Below, one piece after another: positions 14,282 to 23,302 of a DNA stretch of 58,823 nt. Made by a program: the position numbers and the translations under genes. The notes beneath the pieces were generated by a model. That model made no database searches. It saw only the letters and a program-made list of their open reading frames with translations, and was not told the DNA's origin. Source of the stretch: Prevotella sp. GTDB taxonomy: Bacteria; Bacteroidota; Bacteroidia; Bacteroidales; Bacteroidaceae. Each line of letters starts with the position of its first letter. The stretch's first letter is position 1. The stretch lies in contig JAFZUS010000033.1 of assembly GCA_017618275.1 (NCBI GenBank), forward strand, positions 1 through 58,823, written 5' to 3'.

Positions 14282-17200
14282 CTATTCTGTCGGTATTGCT
14301 GAGATGATACTTGCGTAGGTACTCCAACCAGAAGCGGTTTTGTAAGCATTCACGCTGTCCGCAGGGACATAGATGTTTGACAGACTGCTTGCCCCGCTGA
14401 AAGCCGAAGAATCAAGAGTAGGCGGAGTAGCGGCGAGCACCGCCAAGGTTTCCAATGAGGTGCTATCCTTAAACATATTCTCTCCGATAGCCGTAATTCC
14501 TGCTGTCAGGTAACAGCCCTTCAATGCAGTTACTCCCCTGAATGTCCCACTCAAAGATGAGCCAGAAGGGGAGAAACGCAACAAGTGACTTCCAGCCGAA
14601 GCGAACAGATAGGAAGTTGCTGTTGTCTCGGAGGTGGCATCTACAAGCATAGTCTCTTCCAGCCCCGTGGTCTGATAAAGCACTGCCGTGGCGTTCTCTA
14701 TATCTGTTACATCATAGAGGGCGTTTACATAGCCGTTGTCGTAATCTGGAATGGGTTTGACCTTGCTTGCGTAAGTAATCCATCCTGTCGCCTCCTTATA
14801 CAAGCCCACGGACCACAGAGGGACAAGGATGTCTGTGAGAGCATTATCGCCAGTGAACACATTTGTACCGCTTAACGCAGGAGGGAGGTCGGCGTAGCAT
14901 TTCAGCACCTCCATAGCAGAGTTGTTCCTGAACGCCTGCCCTCCGATTGAGGTGAGCGTCTTCGGCAGATAGGCGAACTTGCTACGGGAGCATCCGTAGA
15001 AGGTGGCGTAGGTCTGGGAGGTGTTTCCGTTAATCGTGGTAAGTTTAGTCTCACTCAGGTCGATGCCCTCTATGTATGCACAGTTCTGGAATGCCTGATT
15101 GCTAATGGAAGTAAGGGCACTCCTTAATTTCAGCACTCCCTTCAAAGGGCAGGCATAAAAGGCGAATCCACTTATGGAGGTCAAGTTTACCAAATCCTCA
15201 AAATTCACCCGTTCAACAGCACTGCCTCTGAACTCTTCCGTGCCTGTTATGCTGGTAAGGGTTGCGGGCAACTTGATTCTTCGCAAAGAAGTACAACTCC
15301 TGAAACTTCCATATCCACCAGAGCCAGTAGTAGTTATGCTCGTGTTCTCAAAGTTTACGACACGCAGAGAAGAGGCGGAGCCACATATCTGCGTACCTGA
15401 GCCCCCTCCATAACTGGATGAGAAGTAGATGTGGGTAAGGTTAGTGGCAGACCTGAAAGTGCTTCCGTCTGCTCCCGTGATAGTAGAATTGAGATAGATT
15501 CGCTTGACAGCCGTTATGCCTTGCCAATAACCCCTCACCCTTCCTCTTCTCTTGAACTTCACCAAGTGTTCCCCCGTTGTAGCGAAGGTATAGGTAGTCG
15601 CCCTTGCGACTTCCTCTCCGTCTATCAGCATATTGCCACTGACATCATTGGTAAAGTAGCCAGCGAACAGAGTAGTTGCAGATTCCGTTGTGGTTATGTT
15701 GTAGAAGCACCATACATAGCCATCATCCACAAAGTTGTCACTTGACGGGTAGAGCGAGTCCACATCGTAGAGAATCGGAAGCCTCGTGCCGAAGGTGCTT
15801 ATCCACATCCTGTGAATGTAAGTACTTACTGTCTCGTCAAGGGAAACCGTAAGGGATGAAGGGAAAAACACAGCACCAAGGCTCTCCGAACAGTCAATGC
15901 CTCCCTCTATGTACGGAGTGCCGTCCACATTCCCGAAAGCCCCGTTCTCGTATGTAACCTTTCCGTCAAGGGCGGTCATCATAGCGAGAGAGTCAAAGAC
16001 TGTCATCTCGGCAGGGAAGTAGCCCTCCCAGATTGCCGTTGCGTATTGGAGAGAATAGTTCTCCGTCCTGATGATAGCCTCCAAGATTGTGAAGGCGTTT
16101 ATCCGTTTGCAGTTGCTTATGTACACCTGCTCTATCCCTGCGAGGTCTGGGAGCGTCAGACCGCTGTTCTCCAACAACGGAAGGGAAATGAGGGAGAGGA
16201 TGAGTGCCCCGCTTGGGAAGGATACCTCAGTAACCTTTGCTCCCACGGGCAGATACATACCAGTAGCACCGCTTCCCCCGAACAGAACTTTCCTCAATCG
16301 GGTACACTTACGCAAGTCCACTATGTTGCGGACAGTAGCCGTGTTCCTTGCGTCTATCTCCGTGATGGAGGGGGAGGTGATGGCAAGGTTGTCTGCGTTG
16401 AAGTCCACATTGTTCGCATCAGCATCCCCGACTTTCAGTTTCAGCAGTCTGGCACACTTGACGGAGAAGTTCTTGCTTCCACCGCCTCGTGCCGAGAGTG
16501 CCATATCGCAGAGGTCTCCGAGGTCTGCCAGCCAGTCACCGCCCTTGATGTAGTTGGTCGTCTCGCCGTCTCCCAGAACGGAGATGGGGTCTGATTCCTG
16601 CCCTGCCTCTGTCCTGCCCGAGTAACTGGTAGTAGAGCCAGACGAGGCGGCGGGGTATAGGTCAATGGCTGGAATGAAGGTAAAGGTGTATGATGAAGCG
16701 AGAGTGAAGGCTATCTCGTTGTAGCCCTCGGTAGCCCCATCAAATGCCCCTATGTGGTACTTGGAGAAGATGTATGCAATCCTCCTTTCCATCCACAGGC
16801 GTTCTCCCTGATACTGGTCGCCGAGTGCCTGAGTGAGAGGGAACACGCCGTTGTAGGTCTGCTCTGGATTGAGCAACCACGGCTCTATGTAAGCCCAACG
16901 CTTGTCGCTCTCATAGAGTGTCTGTGCGAAGTATTTGGCTGAGTGCTCCCAGCAGTAGTAGGAGGTCAGGTTGAACAGCGAGCCGTGCAACCCGTTTCCC
17001 GCTATTCCGAGGGAGGTGGCTTTGCTTGCGGCGGCGTTGGCTATGGACAGCATCATATCACGGATTTCAGTCTGGTAGTTGTCGTGAATGAGCCTCCAAA
17101 ACGATGAATTGTAGCCTTGGAATATCTGTACCCCCTCGTCAGTGGTGTCGCTTGGCTCTACTGAATATTTCTTCGTGTTGTTACCATTGTTGTCTGTCAT

Positions 17201-20200
17201 CAAGGCAGTGTCCATATCATCCTCTCGCCAGCCCCACCGCTTGCAGTATGTGCTTTCCCCCTCTGCCAGAGTCTCGGCGTAAGCCCTGAACTTGAAGGGG
17301 TATGTGTTCTTTGCGAAGTTGTCGGAGATTCCGAACAACTCGCAGAAGCAATAGTGATACAGACTCTGGTCTATGTCCCAGTAGGAGGGTGCGTCTGTCT
17401 TGAACTTGGCGGCTCTGGCTGTTATTATCTGTGCCGTAGTGGGCGTTCCTGTCAGTTCAAGGTAGGTCAGTATGTTATGAGAACTACTGCCTTCCACTGT
17501 TGTAAGATTCTCAAAGGCTTCGTTCTTCGTTCTGTAAAACCAGACATCATAATTGGCATCGTAGAAGGACAGGAGGTTGTTTGGGACACCGCCTGTGCTC
17601 TTTCGGAAAAAGTTTGTGATGTCAGCGTTCACGGCGGCTATGTCGGCGTATCCTCCTTCGGTCAGGGCATCGGAAAGACTTGCTATGTAAGGGGAACAGT
17701 GGTAAGCCAACTCGTATGCAGGCTTCCACTCGCTTGTGTACAGTGCAAGGATGGCATCCCAGTCCGCCTGAGTGCCCTTCGTGCTTGTCTCATACTTGAC
17801 ATAGTCGCAGTCCCAGCCTTCCTCGCCTCCGAAGCAAAGCGTCTCATCGTTGGGGCTGTATGTCACATCCACCCACGGATGGAGGAAACGAGTGCCCCTC
17901 GGAGTGTGATTCGGCCCTTCTATTGACAGAAGATTGGGGTAGTCATCCTTGCTGTAACCGAAAGTGACCTTCGAGCCCTTGTCTGGTCCGGCGGTATAGA
18001 TGCCTATGTACTCATAGTCTCCGTTGGAGTAGTAGCGGAAGCCCACGAAGGGGAACTGATAGACGGCTACCTGATAGGATGAACTTGGGATATGACTGCC
18101 AAGCCCGCACTGCTTGAAGAGGTCGTTGTACAAGCCCGTGAAGCCCATCTTGTGACCTTGCATAGAGGATGCGTAGTTCTTCTTTGCGGTTATCCTGTCT
18201 ACCTTGATATAGGAAGAATCATTGATGACACGACCTTTCTTTCCTGTATCGGAAGTGCCATCCCCGTAAGTCCAAGTGGTACTGTCGCCTGTCTTGGCAC
18301 GGAGATTCCAACGATAGTATTTCTTTGATGTCGTGCCCTGTCCGTCAAGCGAAACATTCTCGACAGTCACATTCTTGGATGGTGTGCCAGCGTACTCAAA
18401 ACGCAGGGAGCATCCGTCAAATGAAGCCTGATTCGTAAAGGAAGGGATGGCGTGGGCGTCATCATCCATAATGACGACCATAGTGTTGTATCCAGCCTGC
18501 TTGACAAGTTCATAGTTAATGTCACTTCCTGACAGGAGGTTGTTCCTCGCCGCCTCGGTGCTACGGGTAAACTCCACTCCGTCAATGATGCAGTTCAGGA
18601 AGTTGTTGAATACCGCCTGACTGTCAAGGGCTGTTCCGTACACTCTCATCTTATACAGATAGACATCCGTGTCCATCTGACCGAGGACAAGGGAGGCGGC
18701 TCCAAACGAGCCAGCGAAGGAGAAGTTGGAATTGCTGATGCCGTTCACATAGATGCTCACCAGATTCATACCGCTGTTGCCCTCATAGCCCTTGACAAAG
18801 GACACTACAAGATGCGTAATCTGATTCTCGCAGATGTTCACGCTCTGTGCAATCTCATCCTGCTCCGTAGAGCCTATCACTACTATCTTGGTAGGATAGA
18901 TGACAATACCTCTATTCGGATTCGCTTCCGTATCAAAGAGGGAGAGCACTGGCGTATCGTAGTCGGCAGGGTACTGGCTTCTCATCATTACCTCTATCGT
19001 CATACCCTCTGGGTAAGAGTTGAACACCGAGAGGGGATGGAAGTCCGCCACGGCAAGGGTGCATCCAGCAGGGATGACAAGTGCCCTGTGCCCTTCTGGG
19101 TCAGCATCCCAGCCGTCACCATCCCAACTGAAATTAGTCCACTCGGCTGAATAGGTGGCAGGGAAATTTGCACTCGCCCCCATCTCGTTCACTATGGTCT
19201 CTCTGTTGGACTGGCTATTCGCTCTTGTGGAAGCGTTCAGATAGAAAAGAGCCCCCGGAGTGGCGAGGTAGGAGTAGGTGTTGTCAAAGACTGTGCTGGC
19301 GGTGTCACTCTCGCCCGTTGTTGCCCCATAATAAGCCGTTCCTGACACATTAAGCGTTCCTGTGGTAGAACTATTTGCTCCCGTGTCAACCTCCATAGAA
19401 TAGGCAAATTCGTACTGAGTATTAGGAACAAGGTCTGTGGCTTCCACTCCCGTTGCGACTGTGTAGGTCTGTCCTCCGAGAGATGCCGTCAGGTCAAAGG
19501 AAGCCTTGTCAGCACCATAGACGGCGTAGCCGAATATCTTTCCAGAAGTCCAGTTGTAGGCTGTGGGCACTATCTCGTTTATGGCTATCAGAGGGGTGCT
19601 GTCTCCCGTTGCCACACAAAGGATGTTGAAGACTGACTCTGGGGTGCTCACTCCCTGAGCCGTCATCCAGAGTTTCACCCCGTAGGCATCGCTCCCGCTT
19701 CCTGCTGGGAACGCAGACGAAGGTATCGTGTAGGTAGTTGAAGTGGTGGAATAGTTCTGACTTGCCGAGTAGTCCACATAGCCTACTTCGTCCCATTCAG
19801 AGCCGTCCCATACGGCTATGTGAAGCCTCTTGGCAAGGTTGCCAGAGAAGCGTATGCCGTTTATCACATAGTCCTCGCCCTCGTTCCAAGCGGTCTGCCA
19901 AGCGTGGCTGACTGTAAGCCAGAGATTCGTAAGATTCGCCGAATAGACAATAGAAGAAACCTGTCCTGAGAGTTGTCCTGTGACTGTCACTCTGATATAG
20001 TTGTCGCCCTGACTGAGCCATCCCCTCACATCAAAGGAGACGCTGTCTCCTGCGGCGTGAGTGTAGTCGTCTATCTTCATCACATAACCGCTTCCCGTAT
20101 TCACGGAAATCTGGTAGTGGTATGTCTCTGGGTAAGGCGTTGAAGTAGACGAGCCGAACTGACTGACAGTAGTGGAAGGGGTGATAGTCATCACCTTGCT

Positions 20201-20464
20201 TGTCTCGTTGCCGAGGACATAGAACGCCTGTGGCAGATTGCAGGCTACGGTGATGTTGTACACATCGCCACTCAGGGAGATTGAACTGATTACATTACCT
20301 CCCTGCTCGTCATAGAATTTAAGAGTCGAGCCGTCAAGGGCTACATATCCTACCTTTCCTCCAAGGGAGGTAAGCATACCGCTTAACTGACTCTTCAACC
20401 AAGTCTCGACCTCCAAGCCAGTATGACCAGCCCAAGCCTCTGTTATGTCTGTTATAGCACTCAT
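14282..20464 (-). CDS. Giant tail fibre with lectin-like and BspA-type LRR domains
   Basis: 2060 residues. N-terminal fibre-assembly and Ig-like beta repeats (roughly 1-400), a concanavalin/laminin-G-like domain at about 420-620 (MTIEVMMRSQYPADY, LVSIYVNGISNSNF, LVLGQMDTDVYLYKMRVYG), a large central domain of about 700 residues with RWNLRAKTGDSTTW and MLSIANAAASKATSL, and a C-terminal region with BspA-like leucine-rich repeats at about 1650-1890 and again at about 1960-2060 (LTSISNQAFQNCAYIEGIDL, GQAFRNNSAMEVLKCYADLP). It is the largest gene of the window. Expected role: receptor recognition on surface glycans or proteins. The LRRs resemble those of host surface adhesins. Confidence 0.8.
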   Translation of the reverse strand: MSAITDITEAWAGHTGLEVETWLKSQLSGMLTSLGGKVGYVALDGSTLKFYDEQGGNVISSISLSGDVYNITVACNLPQAFYVLGNETSKVMTITPSTTVSQFGSSTSTPYPETYHYQISVNTGSGYVMKIDDYTHAAGDSVSFDVRGWLSQGDNYIRVTVTGQLSGQVSSIVYSANLTNLWLTVSHAWQTAWNEGEDYVINGIRFSGNLAKRLHIAVWDGSEWDEVGYVDYSASQNYSTTSTTYTIPSSAFPAGSGSDAYGVKLWMTAQGVSTPESVFNILCVATGDSTPLIAINEIVPTAYNWTSGKIFGYAVYGADKASFDLTASLGGQTYTVATGVEATDLVPNTQYEFAYSMEVDTGANSSTTGTLNVSGTAYYGATTGESDTASTVFDNTYSYLATPGALFYLNASTRANSQSNRETIVNEMGASANFPATYSAEWTNFSWDGDGWDADPEGHRALVIPAGCTLAVADFHPLSVFNSYPEGMTIEVMMRSQYPADYDTPVLSLFDTEANPNRGIVIYPTKIVVIGSTEQDEIAQSVNICENQITHLVVSFVKGYEGNSGMNLVSIYVNGISNSNFSFAGSFGAASLVLGQMDTDVYLYKMRVYGTALDSQAVFNNFLNCIIDGVEFTRSTEAARNNLLSGSDINYELVKQAGYNTMVVIMDDDAHAIPSFTNQASFDGCSLRFEYAGTPSKNVTVENVSLDGQGTTSKKYYRWNLRAKTGDSTTWTYGDGTSDTGKKGRVINDSSYIKVDRITAKKNYASSMQGHKMGFTGLYNDLFKQCGLGSHIPSSSYQVAVYQFPFVGFRYYSNGDYEYIGIYTAGPDKGSKVTFGYSKDDYPNLLSIEGPNHTPRGTRFLHPWVDVTYSPNDETLCFGGEEGWDCDYVKYETSTKGTQADWDAILALYTSEWKPAYELAYHCSPYIASLSDALTEGGYADIAAVNADITNFFRKSTGGVPNNLLSFYDANYDVWFYRTKNEAFENLTTVEGSSSHNILTYLELTGTPTTAQIITARAAKFKTDAPSYWDIDQSLYHYCFCELFGISDNFAKNTYPFKFRAYAETLAEGESTYCKRWGWREDDMDTALMTDNNGNNTKKYSVEPSDTTDEGVQIFQGYNSSFWRLIHDNYQTEIRDMMLSIANAAASKATSLGIAGNGLHGSLFNLTSYYCWEHSAKYFAQTLYESDKRWAYIEPWLLNPEQTYNGVFPLTQALGDQYQGERLWMERRIAYIFSKYHIGAFDGATEGYNEIAFTLASSYTFTFIPAIDLYPAASSGSTTSYSGRTEAGQESDPISVLGDGETTNYIKGGDWLADLGDLCDMALSARGGGSKNFSVKCARLLKLKVGDADANNVDFNADNLAITSPSITEIDARNTATVRNIVDLRKCTRLRKVLFGGSGATGMYLPVGAKVTEVSFPSGALILSLISLPLLENSGLTLPDLAGIEQVYISNCKRINAFTILEAIIRTENYSLQYATAIWEGYFPAEMTVFDSLAMMTALDGKVTYENGAFGNVDGTPYIEGGIDCSESLGAVFFPSSLTVSLDETVSTYIHRMWISTFGTRLPILYDVDSLYPSSDNFVDDGYVWCFYNITTTESATTLFAGYFTNDVSGNMLIDGEEVARATTYTFATTGEHLVKFKRRGRVRGYWQGITAVKRIYLNSTITGADGSTFRSATNLTHIYFSSSYGGGSGTQICGSASSLRVVNFENTSITTTGSGGYGSFRSCTSLRRIKLPATLTSITGTEEFRGSAVERVNFEDLVNLTSISGFAFYACPLKGVLKLRSALTSISNQAFQNCAYIEGIDLSETKLTTINGNTSQTYATFYGCSRSKFAYLPKTLTSIGGQAFRNNSAMEVLKCYADLPPALSGTNVFTGDNALTDILVPLWSVGLYKEATGWITYASKVKPIPDYDNGYVNALYDVTDIENATAVLYQTTGLEETMLVDATSETTATSYLFASAGSHLLRFSPSGSSLSGTFRGVTALKGCYLTAGITAIGENMFKDSTSLETLAVLAATPPTLDSSAFSGASSLSNIYVPADSVNAYKTASGWSTYASIISAIPTE

Positions 20465-20467
20465 TGT

Positions 20468-20674
20468 CTATCTGTTGTTTTTCCATTTGTCGTCATCCAG
20501 CCACGGCTTGTTCGGTAGCCATACTCCCGTGCCATAGCAGGAACTAATCCTTTTCCAAATAAGGTCTGCCCCGTTTTCCGTGCCTACATACACCGCAAGG
20601 AGGGAACGCATCTCGTCTCCTACTATGGTGTATATGTCCAAGGTCTCCGACCTCGTGCCCGGCTTGTATATCAT
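20468..20674 (-). CDS. Small fibre-region hypothetical protein
   Basis: 68 residues with beta strands and an aromatic end (LIWKRISSCYGTGVWLPNKPWL). The ending resembles short proteins that accompany fibre genes in Bacteroidales phages. Separated by 3 bp from the giant fibre gene and 2 bp from the fibre gene upstream, so certainly in the same transcript. Function unknown. Confidence 0.65.
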   Translation of the reverse strand: MIYKPGTRSETLDIYTIVGDEMRSLLAVYVGTENGADLIWKRISSCYGTGVWLPNKPWLDDDKWKNNR

Positions 20675-20676
20675 AT

Positions 20677-21219
20677 CTATTCTTCCTCTTCCTCATAGGT
20701 GCAATACAACTTCCCAAGGTCAAATGTCGTCAGTGCGTCAAACTCTTCCTGTGTCAAGAACACGAACTTGTCCTCTATCATTTCCTTCAAGACCTTTCCC
20801 TGCTCGGCTGACAGAGCCTTGTCCCTGCCTCCGTCTTCAAGGTTGTCCACTACCTCAAAGGCTATTGCCGTGCTTCCGAGAGCAAACCACACCCTCGTAT
20901 TGGAGGGGCTGAGACCAGACACATATCGGTCATAGTTGTTCCCGTTCTTTATCATATAGGTTATGCCGTCAGTGGAAGCACTGGGTGGCATAGTGCCTAT
21001 GTACTGTGTCCCGTTGTATGTCACGACCACGCCAGCAGGGATTCTGGAAACTACTGGGGTGGAAGCACCGTCCCAAGCAACTATGGCGGTCTTGCCTGAC
21101 AGGGCGGCGAGTTTTGCTTCAAGGGTCACGCCCTCAGAGTCACGCACATTCCTTTCGTGTGTGACTGGCAGAAGGTAGTTGCCGAACTTGTCTTGAAATA
21201 TTCTGCTGATTATTGACAT
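20677..21219 (-). CDS. Tail fibre / adaptor protein
   Basis: 180 residues. N-terminal assembly segment (IISRIFQDKFGNYLLPVTHERN), short helix (LEAKLAALSGKT), a beta middle (VVTYNGTQYIGTMPPSAS) and a helical end with GKVLKEMIEDKFVFLTQEEFDAL and a Glu-rich terminus. Modular make-up and position fit a small fibre or adaptor that joins larger fibres to the tail. Confidence 0.65.
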   Translation of the reverse strand: MSIISRIFQDKFGNYLLPVTHERNVRDSEGVTLEAKLAALSGKTAIVAWDGASTPVVSRIPAGVVVTYNGTQYIGTMPPSASTDGITYMIKNGNNYDRYVSGLSPSNTRVWFALGSTAIAFEVVDNLEDGGRDKALSAEQGKVLKEMIEDKFVFLTQEEFDALTTFDLGKLYCTYEEEEE

Positions 21220-21227
21220 TCTCTTCC

Positions 21228-22331
21228 TTAGTTAGTCCATAGTTTCTGAGCCACGCAAGCGGTCAGCATCCCTCCCCAAGAGTAGGAACTGCTACGCCCT
21301 CTCACATATACTGTTATCACATCGCCTGCTTCTACCGCTATGTCTTGGGAGTTGGTCTGGATGTAGGTGCTTGTCCACGAAGAGTTCTCCGTTCCTATTG
21401 CTGTCGTACTGCCACTCCTTGTACGATAGAGCCTTGAACTCCAAGTGTAGGAAGTGGAGTTGTTTCGTCTGAAAGCACACCACTTGAAGCGATATGTCCC
21501 AGACACTGGTATCGTTACTGATATGTTAGTAGAAGTGAGGTTGCTTCCTCCACCTCCGAGACCTCCGTTTCCAACGACAGGGTAGTCTCCAGCCGTAGGC
21601 GTGAGGGTAGAGCCCCCACCACCGCTTCCCTCATAAGTTCCCGTAACTCCGAGTATGGTTACATCCTTCTTGATGTTCCCTGCCGTGATATTGGCATCAA
21701 TGGCATTGGTGACAGCATTCACTGTTACCTGTGTGAGATACTTCCCGCTTGTCGGCGTGACTGTCTGCTGAGAGGTTGACGGAGTAGCCGATTTGGTTTC
21801 CGTCTGTATGGCATCAACCGTAACCTGTGTAAGATACTTGCCACTGGTAGGCGTTATCGTCTGTTGGGAGGTGGAAGGGGTTGCTGTCTTTGTTTCTGTC
21901 TGAATAGCACTGACGGTTACTTTTGACAGGAAACTTCCAGAGGTAGGAGTGATTTCCTGCTGGCTTGTTGAAGGCGTGGCGGTCTTTGTCTCGGTAGGAA
22001 CGGCACTTACTGTTACCTGTGTCAAGTATTTCCCAGAGGACGGAGTGATAGTTTGCTGACTTGCCGAGGGCGTGGCTGATTTCGTTTCAGTTTGAATCGC
22101 TCCAACGGTAATGGAACTAAGGCCATCATAGCCGCTGTCAGGGGACACGGTCTGCTGACTTGTGGTAGGGCTTACGCTCTTTGATTGCAAAGAAGGCGTA
22201 ATGCCACTGACAAGACTTGCGTAACCGTCCAACTTAGTGCTGGAAGGAACTGTTACGCCTTTGCCTTCGAGGGCGGTCTTGATAGCCGCCTTCGCATTGG
22301 TAAGTCTCGTTATCTCGCTTGATACACTCAT
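21228..22331 (-). CDS. Tail fibre with five tandem ~33-residue repeats
   Basis: 367 residues. After a helical start (SSEITRLTNAKAAIKTAL), residues about 50-210 consist of five or six copies of a 32-34-residue unit with the core TETKxATPSxSQQTITP and SGKYLTQVTVxAI. The unit looks like an extended beta/PPII stalk. A Gly-rich hinge (GSGGGGSTL) then leads to a C-terminal beta domain of about 120 residues ending MLTACVAQKLWTN, a probable lectin-like tip. Copy number of the repeats may vary among relatives. Confidence 0.75.
   Translation of the reverse strand: MSVSSEITRLTNAKAAIKTALEGKGVTVPSSTKLDGYASLVSGITPSLQSKSVSPTTSQQTVSPDSGYDGLSSITVGAIQTETKSATPSASQQTITPSSGKYLTQVTVSAVPTETKTATPSTSQQEITPTSGSFLSKVTVSAIQTETKTATPSTSQQTITPTSGKYLTQVTVDAIQTETKSATPSTSQQTVTPTSGKYLTQVTVNAVTNAIDANITAGNIKKDVTILGVTGTYEGSGGGGSTLTPTAGDYPVVGNGGLGGGGSNLTSTNISVTIPVSGTYRFKWCAFRRNNSTSYTWSSRLYRTRSGSTTAIGTENSSWTSTYIQTNSQDIAVEAGDVITVYVRGRSSSYSWGGMLTACVAQKLWTN
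21680..22190 (-). repeat. Tandem coding repeats (about 100 bp each) in a fibre gene
   Basis: The DNA encoding the 33-residue units repeats with moderate divergence (recurring CACTTACTGTTACCTGTG-type and CTGTCTGC-type blocks on the plus strand). Divergence between copies shows that they are not a very recent expansion. Confidence 0.6.
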
Positions 22332-22335
22332 TGTC

Positions 22336-23223
22336 CTATATCGCCGCTAAAAGGGTTTCAATGTTTCCGCATATATTATCCACATAGGTCTTGACTGCCT
22401 TCGGAGAGGCCGTCTTTGTGTCGGAGGTAGCGTCTGTGCTTATGTCCGTTGAAATCGTGGGGACAGTAGGTATCACTCCGCTCTCCAAATCCGATGCGGG
22501 AATGCCAGTGGAAGGCTTTGAATACTTCCCGTTCCAAGTGCTTTTCTCCGTGTCAGTAACGACCCTGTGGGTGGTATCTTCAATCAGGTCAGCGAGAGTT
22601 CCTGTCTTCGCTACCTTGTGCAACTTCACATTACCACTCAATGCCTCACTTGCGTTTGTGGTCTGTGCCGTCGTAGCCGTAGTGTCAAGCGTTCCAGCAC
22701 CCCCTCCTGCCTCTTGCAAGGCATCATACACGCACTTGGCACTTGGGTACTGGGTGTCCGTACTGTTCTCGTCTATCTCCGTTACCTTGTTAGTTGTCTC
22801 TTCGTAAGGAGGGATAGGGATGCTCAACGGCCCTTCATCTATTCCTATGTAAACGAGGTTGTCAAGGTCATCGGCAGAGTCTCCCTTCTCGCCTTTCAAG
22901 TGGTGGAAGGTAAGCGTCAGGGTGTCGTTGCTGATGGACGCTTCGGCTGTCGGAGTGCCCGGCGTATTATCTTCAAGGAGGACTACCACTTGGCTGAATC
23001 CAGCACCTCCGCCTCCTTGTCCTATCTCCGACACGGCTTCATTGATAGCCGCCACGATTGAGGACTTGTCGGAAGTAGTGAGAGCCGAGAGGTCTCCTAT
23101 CTGGCTGAGGATGTACAGGGGGACTTTCACGGAGTTCAAAGAGTTGTCCGTGCCAATCGTATAGAGATTGACATACGAGCCGACTAATGGCAGTTGCGAT
23201 ATTTTTATTCTCTCGTCACTCAT
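22336..23223 (-). CDS. Tail fibre protein
   Basis: 295 residues of mixed fibre modules: start MSDERIKISQLPLVGSYVNL, helix with LTTSDKSSIVAAINEAVSEI, Gly-rich hinges, a beta module (EASISNDTLTLTFHHLKGEKGD), the common fibre motif TDTQYPSAKCVYDAL, and near the end SPKAVKTYVDNICGNIETLL. Its ATG overlaps the stop codon of the frameshifted form of the upstream gene (ATGA at 23220-23223). Confidence 0.7.
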   Translation of the reverse strand: MSDERIKISQLPLVGSYVNLYTIGTDNSLNSVKVPLYILSQIGDLSALTTSDKSSIVAAINEAVSEIGQGGGGAGFSQVVVLLEDNTPGTPTAEASISNDTLTLTFHHLKGEKGDSADDLDNLVYIGIDEGPLSIPIPPYEETTNKVTEIDENSTDTQYPSAKCVYDALQEAGGGAGTLDTTATTAQTTNASEALSGNVKLHKVAKTGTLADLIEDTTHRVVTDTEKSTWNGKYSKPSTGIPASDLESGVIPTVPTISTDISTDATSDTKTASPKAVKTYVDNICGNIETLLAAI

Positions 23224-23302
23224 CGTATTCTGTATCCTTGTCCTATCAGTATCAGTTCTCCTGTCTCAGTGATGACAAACCCGTTGTCCTCACTCGCCAA
23301 TA
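23220..23302 (-). CDS. -1 frame C-terminal extension of the distal tail gene
   Basis: Directly behind the stop of the gene at 23303-24229 the -1 frame is open for 28 codons (from LVLASEDNG to GYRIR) and closes with TGA at 23222-23220, which overlaps the ATG of the next gene. The preceding eight T residues (complement of 23305-23312) form a T TTT TTT slippery site, so a ribosome slipping back one base on the last TTT would read on. Without the extension this is the only sizeable unexplained gap among the tail genes. The peptide is not recognised. A homopolymer length change in this genome copy could also explain it. Confidence 0.6.
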
